Origin: Sporomusaceae bacterium UBA1887
GTDB lineage: Bacteria > Bacillota > Negativicutes > Sporomusales > DSM-15969
Length of the DNA stretch: 7,699 nucleotides
Reading direction: 5' to 3'
Assembly: GCA_002337925.1 (NCBI GenBank)
Contig: DDHB01000043.1
Location: forward strand, 18,666 to 26,364
Below are positions 1-5,271 of the stretch, one piece after another; within the stretch, counting starts at the first letter, position 1; every line of letters starts with the position of its first letter. The translations under genes were made by a program, and so were the position numbers. The notes beneath the pieces are model-generated. The model searched no databases and had not been told where the DNA came from. It was given only the letters and a program-made list of their open reading frames with translations.

Positions 1-2
1 AG

Positions 3-1445
3 GATCTACAACCGGTTGAAGTATTTACTTACTTTGAAATGCTGTCCCAGATTCCAAGAGGGTCTGGAAATGAAAAAGCGGTTAGCGATTATTTAGCGGC
101 TTTCGCTAAGGAGCACGGACTTGAATATGTGCAGGATGCTGCACTTAATGTTGTTATAAAAAAGAAGGCAACACCAGGCTATGAAAATGCTCCTTCTATC
201 ATTTTGCAGGGACACATGGATATGGTCTGTGAAAAAAATAGAGATGTCGAGCATGATTTTACTAAAGATCCACTCAAGTTAAGAATCCTTGATGATATGA
301 TTTATGCTACAGGTACAACCTTGGGAGCAGACAACGGAATTGCTGTGGCCATGGGATTGGCAATATTGGCTTCCAATCAGTATCAACATCCTGCAATAGA
401 AGTAGTTATTACAACTTCAGAAGAAACCGGAATGGATGGAGTAGTAGCATTAGATCCTAAGGATGTTGCGGGAAGAACGCTGATCAATATCGACTCTGAA
501 GAAGAAGGTACGTTATTAGTGAGCTGTGCTGGCGGAGTTACCGCTAAGACAAAGATTCCGGCAGAATGGGAAGTAACAAGCGATACAATTCTTATTCCCT
601 ATGGCATTAAGGTAAAAGGCCTGAAGGGTGGCCATTCTGGAATGGAAATTGATAAGGAAAGAGGAAATGCTAATAAATTATTAGGTCGTATCTTGATGGC
701 TATTTTGGCAGAGGTCGACTTTAACCTCAGTTCAATCAGCGGAGGGGCAAAGAACAATGCAATTCCACGGGAAGCGGAAGCAATTATTTTAATCCATGCC
801 AAGGACAAGGATTTTGTTGAGAAAAAAATAGTTGAGTGTGGAAATGTATTTTCGACTGAACTAAGGACATCCGACGCGGATATACAAGTGGAATACGAGG
901 CTTTATCTGCCCTGCCTCCCAAAATGCTTTCGAGAAAATCTACTCATCATGTGGTTAACTACTTATATATCGCTTTAAATGGTATTACCTCAATGAGTAT
1001 GGATATTAAGGGACTAGTAGAAAGCTCATTGAACCTTGGCGTAATTTCTACAAACAAGGAATCGATTGAGTTTATCAGCGCAATCAGAAGTTCTGTTAAA
1101 AGTCTAAAAACAGAATTATATAATCGATTAGCTGTAACGGCAAAATTAAACGGCGGAAGTGTTGTTGGTGAAGGTGATTATCCGGAGTGGGCTTATAACC
1201 CATCTTCAAAAATAAGAGTCGTTTTTGAAGATGTTTATGAAAAGATGTACGGAAAGAAACCTCATATTACCGCGATACATGCAGGATTGGAGTGCGGATT
1301 ATTTACAGAGAAATTTGACGGAATGGATGCAATTTCTTTTGGCCCTAACCTATATGATGTGCATACGCCGGATGAGCACATGAGCATATCTTCCGTGCAA
1401 CGGACATGGGAATACCTGCTGGAAGTACTGAAGAGTATAAAATAG
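3..1445 (+). CDS. pepD: Aminoacyl-histidine dipeptidase, M20C family (5' partial)
   Basis: Cytosolic zinc dipeptidase that hydrolyses unspecific dipeptides, classically Xaa-His (beta-Ala-His dipeptidase/PepD). The frame is open to the left edge: 12 codons (DLQPVEVFTYFE) precede the ATG at 39 and read as the usual family N-terminus, so the ATG at 39 is internal and the true start is a few codons outside the window. Counting from that ATG, the di-zinc ligands and catalytic residues of the M20 family are visible: H59 and D61 in QGHMDMV, bridging D98 in GADNG, the catalytic Glu pair E128/E129 in TSEETG, D152 in INIDSEEE, and the C-terminal ligand H442 in VHTPDE. A GHSGMEID motif (codons near 634-655) matches the lid-domain HSG signature. 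The near-complete length (about 480 visible residues; family about 480-490) and intact motifs indicate a functional enzyme. The OPT transporter follows 61 bp downstream with no terminator between, suggesting peptide uptake and hydrolysis from one transcript. Confidence 0.95.
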   Translation, partial: DLQPVEVFTYFEMLSQIPRGSGNEKAVSDYLAAFAKEHGLEYVQDAALNVVIKKKATPGYENAPSIILQGHMDMVCEKNRDVEHDFTKDPLKLRILDDMIYATGTTLGADNGIAVAMGLAILASNQYQHPAIEVVITTSEETGMDGVVALDPKDVAGRTLINIDSEEEGTLLVSCAGGVTAKTKIPAEWEVTSDTILIPYGIKVKGLKGGHSGMEIDKERGNANKLLGRILMAILAEVDFNLSSISGGAKNNAIPREAEAIILIHAKDKDFVEKKIVECGNVFSTELRTSDADIQVEYEALSALPPKMLSRKSTHHVVNYLYIALNGITSMSMDIKGLVESSLNLGVISTNKESIEFISAIRSSVKSLKTELYNRLAVTAKLNGGSVVGEGDYPEWAYNPSSKIRVVFEDVYEKMYGKKPHITAIHAGLECGLFTEKFDGMDAISFGPNLYDVHTPDEHMSISSVQRTWEYLLEVLKSIK

Positions 1446-1506
1446 TTTAGGCGGAAAGTCTTATCTTTAATGGCAGCGCGATAAATGATACGTAAGGGGT
1501 ATTTAA

Positions 1507-3447
1507 ATGAACAAAAAGCTTTCAAGAGGCGCGTATGGCGGCGTGGCCGGTAAAGACTATGTGCCTTACATTTCCAGTGGTTCTAAACTGGGTGGGAATG
1601 TTGCCGTATTAATGATTGGTGTTATTTTAGCGGCTTTATTTGCAGCATCCACTGCCTATTCAGGTATGAAATCAGGGCTGACGGTTGCAGCTGGCATACC
1701 GGGATCAATTATTGGTTCCGCATTTATAGCCGCATTTGCTAAGCAAAAAGGTATTCTTGGCAAAAACTTAATTCAAGGCATGTCCAGCGGGGGAGAATCT
1801 GTTGCAAGCGGCATGATTTTTGTTTTGCCATCGATTTTGTTAATTGGAGCGCAGGTTTCTTTTCATGAAGGCCTTGCTGTCGGTGTAGGTGGAGTATTGT
1901 TCGGCATTGGCATTGCTTCTGTTGTTTACAACTATTTATTAGTTGAAGAGCACGGCAAATTAATGTACCCTGAGTCAATGGCTATATCAGAAACTCTTGT
2001 TGCGTCCGAAGGGGCTGGAGAATCCGTCAAGTATATGGGGATTGGCTTTGGCGTAAGCGGACTAATAACCGTTGTTACGGAATCATTTTTAAATGCAGCG
2101 AATACCGTAATCAGTTTTGTAAACGAAACTTTCTATAAATGGAAATTTGAAGTCGAAGTTAACCCACTATTAGTTGGAATAGGCTTCATTGTTGGGTTAG
2201 ATGTTGCTATCACCATGTTTGCCGGCTCGATATTGGCCAACTTTGGTATAATGTCTTTAATCGGCTATTTCGCTTCTTTCGGGAATAACGGAGCAACTAT
2301 ATGGAATAATCAGCATGTTGCGATAAACGCTATGCAAGTGAAGCATATAGCAGGCAGCTATGTAAAATATATCGGTGCCGGGATGATGCTTTCCGGTGGC
2401 CTAATCGGGGCTGTTAGACTGATACCTACAATTATTTCTTCGATAAAAGAAACGCTTAATGCAAAATCTGCTAATGGTTCCGGCAGCTCGTCAGCTGCGA
2501 ACATAATACTCATTGCAGGGGTAATTGTGGGGTTTGCAGCAGGCTTTCTGATATCCGGTGGCAATATGGTAATGGCAGTTGGAGCTACCGTTTTATCACT
2601 ATTCTTATCGTTACTATTTGTTATTGTCTCAGGCCGTCTAACTGGCACAATAGGTACCTCCAATCTTCCCGTATCAGGTATGACAATCGCATCGTTAGTC
2701 ATTGTGACCTTGCTATTTGTTTTACTCGGCTGGAAAAATCAGGAAAGTAATAAGTCGTTGCTTTTATTCGGCACGTTTATCGTTATTGCAATATCCGTAG
2801 CAGGTGGTTATTGTCAATCACAAAAGGTTAATTTTATCATAGGCGGACAGCGCAATGAGATGGATAAATATTTTACCATTGCGTCTGTAGTTGGTGTTGC
2901 AGTAGTGATTGGTGTTATCATATTACTTTCCAACCAGCTTGCGCTGACTGGTGATAATGTACCATTTGCCTTACCACAGGCTAACTTAATGGCAACGTTA
3001 ACTGCAGGAATTATGTCAGGTCAATTGCCCTGGCCGATTATCATAGTCGGCGTTGTTATGGGATTTGTTTTGTTTTTATTAAGGCTTCCTATCATGACAG
3101 TTGCTATAGGCTTCTATTTGCCGATATCAACAACATCGATCATTCTAATCGGTGCATTTCTTCGTCACTTTGTAGAAAAATCGTGTAAATCAGAACACGA
3201 AAAAGAGGTGAGAGTCGCTAATGGCATAAGTTTATCTTCCGGACTTGTTGCTGGTGGCTCGATTGTAGGATTGATTGGTATTATCCTGCAATTATCTGGA
3301 GTGATAAAGGGAAATGGACCAAGCGGATTTGCTGCTACGAATGAAATGGCATTTTTGTTATTAGTAGTGCTGGCATTCGCTACAATAATGCCAATTTTGA
3401 AGAGTAGAGTAAATGCTCCAACAAGCAATGACACAGGGAAGAGGTAA
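1507..3447 (+). CDS. OPT family oligopeptide transporter
   Basis: Integral inner-membrane transporter of the OPT superfamily (prokaryotic branch), expected to import small peptides by proton symport; substrates of bacterial members are poorly defined. The 646-residue protein is almost wholly hydrophobic, with about 14-16 predicted membrane spans; clear ones lie near residues 31-51, 62-78, 101-116, 121-145, 218-240, 330-350, 353-375, 387-406 and 455-475. Family signatures are AYSGMKSGLTVAAGIPGS near residues 50-67 (the GLxxG-like loop after span 1) and NLIQGMSSGGESVASG near 87-102. The length suits bacterial members (about 600-680). The ATG at 1507 is preceded by AAGGGG at 1494-1499, seven bases away, which supports this start. 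It sits between a dipeptidase and an acetyltransferase, and its stop lies two bases before the next ATG, so co-transcription is likely. The pairing with pepD favours peptides over metal chelates as substrate; that is inference. No frameshift or missing segment was seen. Confidence 0.92.
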   Translation: MNKKLSRGAYGGVAGKDYVPYISSGSKLGGNVAVLMIGVILAALFAASTAYSGMKSGLTVAAGIPGSIIGSAFIAAFAKQKGILGKNLIQGMSSGGESVASGMIFVLPSILLIGAQVSFHEGLAVGVGGVLFGIGIASVVYNYLLVEEHGKLMYPESMAISETLVASEGAGESVKYMGIGFGVSGLITVVTESFLNAANTVISFVNETFYKWKFEVEVNPLLVGIGFIVGLDVAITMFAGSILANFGIMSLIGYFASFGNNGATIWNNQHVAINAMQVKHIAGSYVKYIGAGMMLSGGLIGAVRLIPTIISSIKETLNAKSANGSGSSSAANIILIAGVIVGFAAGFLISGGNMVMAVGATVLSLFLSLLFVIVSGRLTGTIGTSNLPVSGMTIASLVIVTLLFVLLGWKNQESNKSLLLFGTFIVIAISVAGGYCQSQKVNFIIGGQRNEMDKYFTIASVVGVAVVIGVIILLSNQLALTGDNVPFALPQANLMATLTAGIMSGQLPWPIIIVGVVMGFVLFLLRLPIMTVAIGFYLPISTTSIILIGAFLRHFVEKSCKSEHEKEVRVANGISLSSGLVAGGSIVGLIGIILQLSGVIKGNGPSGFAATNEMAFLLLVVLAFATIMPILKSRVNAPTSNDTGKR

Positions 3448-3449
3448 CA

Positions 3450-3884
3450 ATGATAATAAAACCAGTTATTGGTGATTACCAGAGGCTGATCGCTATCTGG
3501 GAAAGTTCAGTGCGTGCTACGCATCACTTTATAACCGAAGCGGATATTCAGTTTTATAAACCGCTGATTTTGGAAGAATATTTTCATGCGGTAGATTTAT
3601 TCTGTTACAAGGATGAAGCTCTTGCTATTCATGGATTCATAGGAGTGGCAGATAATAAAGTGGAAATGCTGTTTATTGATGATTGTATGCGCGGCCAAGG
3701 AATTGGCAAACAGTTGTTATTATATGGGATAAATCAATTGAATATAGGAAAAGTAGATGTTAATGAGCAAAATACACAAGCGGTTGATTTCTATAAGCAT
3801 ATGGGTTTTCGCGTTACTGGTCGTTCGGAGCTAGACGCTGCAGGGAAGAACTATCCCATTCTCTTTATGGAATTAGCAAGGTAG
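3450..3884 (+). CDS. GNAT family N-acetyltransferase, YjaB-like
   Basis: Acetyl-CoA-dependent acetyltransferase with a single GNAT fold (144 residues, the normal size). Motif A, the CoA pyrophosphate loop, is RGQGIGKQLL at residues 81-90 after the strand VEMLFID (71-77). Motif B follows as VNEQNTQAVDFYKHMGFRVTGRSELD (104-129), and the NEQN...FYKxxGFxVTGRSExD string strongly resembles E. coli YjaB, as does the N-terminal IWESSVRATHHFI (16-28). The ribosome binding site GGGAAGAGGT (3436-3445) lies in the last codons of the OPT gene and the ATG is two bases after its stop, so the gene is translationally close to and probably co-transcribed with the transporter. The acceptor substrate cannot be told from sequence; YjaB relatives have been linked to protein or small-molecule acetylation. 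A role in modifying imported peptides or amino acids is possible but unproven. A terminator starts about 50 bp downstream. Confidence 0.9.
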   Translation: MIIKPVIGDYQRLIAIWESSVRATHHFITEADIQFYKPLILEEYFHAVDLFCYKDEALAIHGFIGVADNKVEMLFIDDCMRGQGIGKQLLLYGINQLNIGKVDVNEQNTQAVDFYKHMGFRVTGRSELDAAGKNYPILFMELAR

Positions 3885-3932
3885 CTGCAGGCTTATTAGC
3901 AAGCAGATTTCTTTGCTGGAAGAACATGAAAC

Positions 3933-3973
3933 AAAGGTCCTGGTCCTTATCAAAAAGGAGTAGGACCTTTTTC
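3933..3973 (+). terminator. Intrinsic terminator of the pepD-OPT-GNAT unit
   Basis: The arms AAAGGTCCT (3933-3941) and AGGACCTTT (3962-3970) are perfectly complementary, and an inner TCCTT/AAGGA pairing (3944-3948 with 3955-3959) extends the stem across a small internal loop. The stem runs directly into TTTTT at 3968-3972. It lies 48 bp after the acetyltransferase stop, which fits the end of the operon. Confidence 0.85.
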
Positions 3974-4041
3974 CTATTTTGTCAAGAAAAGATTAACAAA
4001 AAATTCTAAAATATTCTTGATATTTTTTTGTACATCTTTAC

Positions 4042-4070
4042 TTGTGATAGAGAATTGGTTGTATTACGAT
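4042..4070 (+). promoter_or_regulatory. Possible weak promoter for the zinc-ribbon gene
   Basis: TTGTGA (4042-4047) and TACGAT (4065-4070) are separated by 17 bp; each matches four of six consensus bases. The preceding 70 bp are very AT-rich. Some promoter is expected here because a terminator lies upstream, but this assignment is tentative and other hexamer pairs in the AT-rich stretch cannot be excluded. Confidence 0.25.
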
Positions 4071-4150
4071 AAATGCTGCGAGACTTATTCTTTTCTATAA
4101 GCCAAGAGCATAAACAGAAAAATTATGTAATGTTAAATAAGAAATGTGAA

Positions 4151-4159
4151 GGGAAGGAA
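4151..4159 (+). promoter_or_regulatory. Ribosome binding site deciding the zinc-ribbon start
   Basis: GGGAAGGAA lies 3-5 bases before the ATG at 4163. No comparable purine run precedes the upstream in-frame ATGs at 4073 and 4130, so this site favours the 73-residue form. The spacing is a little short, so the start remains an inference. Confidence 0.5.
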
Positions 4160-4162
4160 CCA

Positions 4163-4384
4163 ATGGGGAACAACAAGAAGAACAACAGGCACAGATGTCA
4201 GTGTGGCAGTTCGGTGTTTGAAAACGTAGATATTACTTCGGCAAACAGTCCGCAAAAGCAATATTTTACGAGATGCAGAAAATGCGGGCTCGTTATTCGC
4301 GGTTATCGAAGCGGTACTATTCCAGCAGTTATACAATTGCTGAAGCGTGTATGTGAGCGTGCAAGGTTTAAAAGAAGTGTCTAA
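4163..4384 (+). CDS. Small basic zinc-ribbon-like protein, function unknown
   Basis: I do not recognise the family. The 73-residue product is strongly basic, with an N-terminal lysine/asparagine tract (MGNNKKNNRHR), then CQCG (C12, C14) and RCRKCG (C38, C41) separated by 23 residues. This CxC...CxxC layout is typical of a single zinc ribbon, with H10 as another possible ligand and C64 alone in the C-terminal basic helix (IQLLKRVCERARFKR). It could bind nucleic acid or be a small ribosome- or transcription-associated protein; that is inference. I chose the ATG at 4163 because GGGAAGGA (4151-4158) precedes it. The frame is open further up to ATGs at 4130 and 4073, but neither has a ribosome binding site, and the extra 30 residues do not resemble a domain. 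It has a strong terminator seven bases after its stop, which supports a real, separately transcribed gene between two operons. Confidence 0.7.
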   Translation: MGNNKKNNRHRCQCGSSVFENVDITSANSPQKQYFTRCRKCGLVIRGYRSGTIPAVIQLLKRVCERARFKRSV

Positions 4385-4387
4385 CTG

Positions 4388-4439
4388 ACAAAGAACGTGC
4401 CCAATCCCCGATATGGATTGGATACGTTCTTTTGTTTTC
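4388..4439 (+). terminator. Strong intrinsic terminator after the zinc-ribbon gene
   Basis: Two stacked stems: AAGAACGT (4391-4398) pairs with ACGTTCTT (4424-4431), and CCAATCC (4401-4407) pairs with GGATTGG (4415-4421), with a 2x2 internal loop and a 7-base apical loop. The T-rich tail TTTTGTTTT follows at once. ACA at 4388-4390 and TGT at 4434-4436 lengthen the outer symmetry, so weak activity on the other strand is possible. Confidence 0.9.
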
Positions 4440-4550
4440 CTTTACCGCTTTTGGTTAAGGGTATACTCCTCTTGAAACATGGAGACAACTATTCAGTATG
4501 AAGGTAGATCTTTTACTCGGTGAAGTCATTACATTCAGTAATTCTTTTTT

Positions 4551-4573
4551 TTATTTGTAAAATTTTCAAATAA
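4551..4573 (+). promoter_or_regulatory. 23-bp dyad just upstream of the ahpC -35 (candidate activator site)
   Basis: The arms TTATTTG (4551-4557) and CAAATAA (4567-4573) are perfect inverted copies, and the inner AAA/TTT bases continue the symmetry, leaving one mismatched pair around a single central base. It ends three bases before the -35 hexamer, centred near -49 relative to the expected transcription start. This position suits a transcription activator or an AT-rich UP element. It does not match a consensus I can name with confidence, and the AT-rich background lowers its weight. Confidence 0.4.
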
Positions 4574-4576
4574 GTA

Positions 4577-4605
4577 TTGACGTTCAGTAAAATTTATATG
4601 ATAAT
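4577..4605 (+). promoter_or_regulatory. Sigma-A-type promoter of ahpC-ahpF
   Basis: TTGACG (4577-4582; five of six consensus bases) and GATAAT (4600-4605; five of six) are separated by the optimal 17 bp within AT-rich DNA. The expected transcription start is near 4611-4613, giving a 5' UTR of about 84 bases before the ahpC ATG. Confidence 0.75.
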
Positions 4606-4615
4606 ATAAATCAGA

Positions 4616-4630
4616 TGATAATAATTATTG
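4616..4630 (+). promoter_or_regulatory. PerR/Fur-like operator at the ahpC transcription start
   Basis: TGATAATAATTATTG fits the 7-1-7 inverted repeat of the Fur superfamily. By hand count it matches 11 of 14 fixed positions of the PerR box (TTATAATnATTATAA) and 12 of 14 of the Fur-type form (TGATAATnATTATCA). It begins about 5 bases after the predicted start, where a bound repressor would block transcription. PerR control of ahpC is well established in Bacillus. Whether PerR or Fur acts here cannot be told, and no regulator gene is in the window. Confidence 0.55.
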
Positions 4631-4661
4631 CTTAGTTAGTTTTTTGCTTAAGCAATAATTA
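4622..4661 (+). promoter_or_regulatory. Stem-loop in the ahpC 5' UTR
   Basis: TAATTATTGCTTA (4622-4634) and TAAGCAATAATTA (4649-4661) form a perfect 13-bp stem with a 14-base loop. The right arm also belongs to the 12-bp palindrome TTGCTTAAGCAA (4644-4655), because TTGCTTA occurs twice (4628 and 4644), so two alternative pairings compete. No T-run follows, so it is not a terminator on the plus strand. It lies about 20 bases before the ribosome binding site and shares 4622-4630 with the PerR/Fur-like box. It could stabilise the mRNA or be a further protein-binding dyad. Confidence 0.6.
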
Positions 4662-4681
4662 CAAAAATAAAATTTACATAT

Positions 4682-4687
4682 GGAGGT
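4682..4687 (+). promoter_or_regulatory. Ribosome binding site of ahpC
   Basis: GGAGGT lies eight bases before the ATG at 4696. An in-frame TTG at 4690 is only two bases from this site and would add two residues, so it is rejected as the start. Confidence 0.85.
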
Positions 4688-4695
4688 AATTGATT

Positions 4696-5259
4696 ATGTC
4701 ATTAATTGGAACTGAGGTAAAACCGTTTACGGCGCAGGCGTATCACAATGGAAAGTTCGTTGAAGTAACTGAAGCAAATTTCAAAGGAAAGTGGAGCGTG
4801 GTATGCTTCTATCCGGCAGATTTTACGTTTGTATGCCCAACAGAACTTGAGGATCTGCAAGATCAATATGCTGCTTTGAAAGAGCTGGGAGTGGAAGTAT
4901 ATTCTGTTTCCACAGATACTCACTTTACTCACAAAGCTTGGCATGACAGCTCAGAAACGATCAAAAAAATCACTTACGTTATGATTGGCGATCCTTCCCA
5001 TACCTTATCAAGAAATTTTGAAGTATTGATTGAGGCACAAGGACTTGCTGACCGCGGTACCTTTATTATTGACCCAGATGGACTGGTGCAGGCTGTTGAA
5101 ATCAATGCCGGCGGTATTGGCCGTGATGCAAGCACGCTGATTAATAAAATTAAAGCTGCCCAATATGTTAGAAAAAATCCTAACGAAGTTTGCCCTGCAA
5201 GATGGCGTGAAGGATCTGCCACCCTTAAACCAAACCTGGATCTTGTTGGGAAGATTTAA
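4696..5259 (+). CDS. ahpC: Alkyl hydroperoxide reductase subunit C (typical 2-Cys peroxiredoxin)
   Basis: Cytosolic peroxidase that reduces H2O2, organic hydroperoxides and probably peroxynitrite, and is recycled by AhpF. Starting at the ATG at 4696 the protein is 187 residues, exactly the E. coli and Bacillus length, and begins MSLIGTEVKPF as the family does. The peroxidatic Cys is C47 in FYPADFTFVCPTE (38-50), with T44 and the conserved R120 (LADRGTF) completing the active site. The resolving Cys is C166 in NEVCPARW (163-170), and the protein ends in the conserved LDLVGKI. GGIG is present at 139-142, and the C-terminus stops without the YF extension that makes eukaryotic peroxiredoxins oxidation-sensitive. 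C37 is an extra cysteine, also usual in Firmicute AhpC. The likely assembly, known for the family, is a decamer of dimers. It is the first gene of an operon with ahpF, 12 bp downstream, and its leader carries a promoter, a PerR/Fur-like box and a stem-loop, suggesting peroxide- or metal-responsive control. Confidence 0.98.
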   Translation: MSLIGTEVKPFTAQAYHNGKFVEVTEANFKGKWSVVCFYPADFTFVCPTELEDLQDQYAALKELGVEVYSVSTDTHFTHKAWHDSSETIKKITYVMIGDPSHTLSRNFEVLIEAQGLADRGTFIIDPDGLVQAVEINAGGIGRDASTLINKIKAAQYVRKNPNEVCPARWREGSATLKPNLDLVGKI

Positions 5260-5264
5260 GAGGT
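5258..5264 (+). promoter_or_regulatory. Ribosome binding site deciding the ahpF start
   Basis: AAGAGGT overlaps the last two bases of the ahpC stop codon and lies seven bases before the ATG at 5272. The in-frame GTG at 5263 falls inside this site, so it cannot be the start it serves. Confidence 0.75.
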
Positions 5265-5271
5265 GAGTTCT

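Noticed and set aside
599..922. Minus-strand 107-codon frame inside pepD, and similar frames opposite the OPT, ahpC and ahpF genes
   Set aside because: They lie wholly opposite strongly recognised genes and have compositions typical of antisense shadows.
4073..4162. 30-residue longer form of the zinc-ribbon protein
   Set aside because: No ribosome binding site before the ATGs at 4073 or 4130, and the added residues show no domain character.
4133..4336. Minus-strand 67-codon reading frame opposite the zinc-ribbon gene
   Set aside because: No ribosome binding site, no domain, and the plus-strand frame has the cysteine pattern and the terminator.
4441..4467. Possible extra promoter, TTTACC with TATACT
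   Set aside because: The spacer is 15 bp, outside the normal range, and no MerR-type dyad fills it.
4479..4560. Tiny plus-strand reading frames (14 and 20 codons) ahead of ahpC
   Set aside because: No properly spaced ribosome binding site and no recognisable peptide; the stretch 4440-4550 otherwise shows nothing I can support as a gene.
4690..4695. TTG start for ahpC giving two extra residues
   Set aside because: Only two bases from GGAGGT; the ATG at 4696 has ideal spacing and gives the family's exact N-terminus and length.
4804..4806. Extra cysteine C37 of AhpC as a novelty
   Set aside because: From recalled Firmicute AhpC sequences, Cys at this position is common (FCFYPADF-type), so it is not unusual.
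5263..5271. GTG start for ahpF
   Set aside because: The codon lies inside the ribosome binding site itself; the ATG at 5272 has correct spacing and matches the family start.
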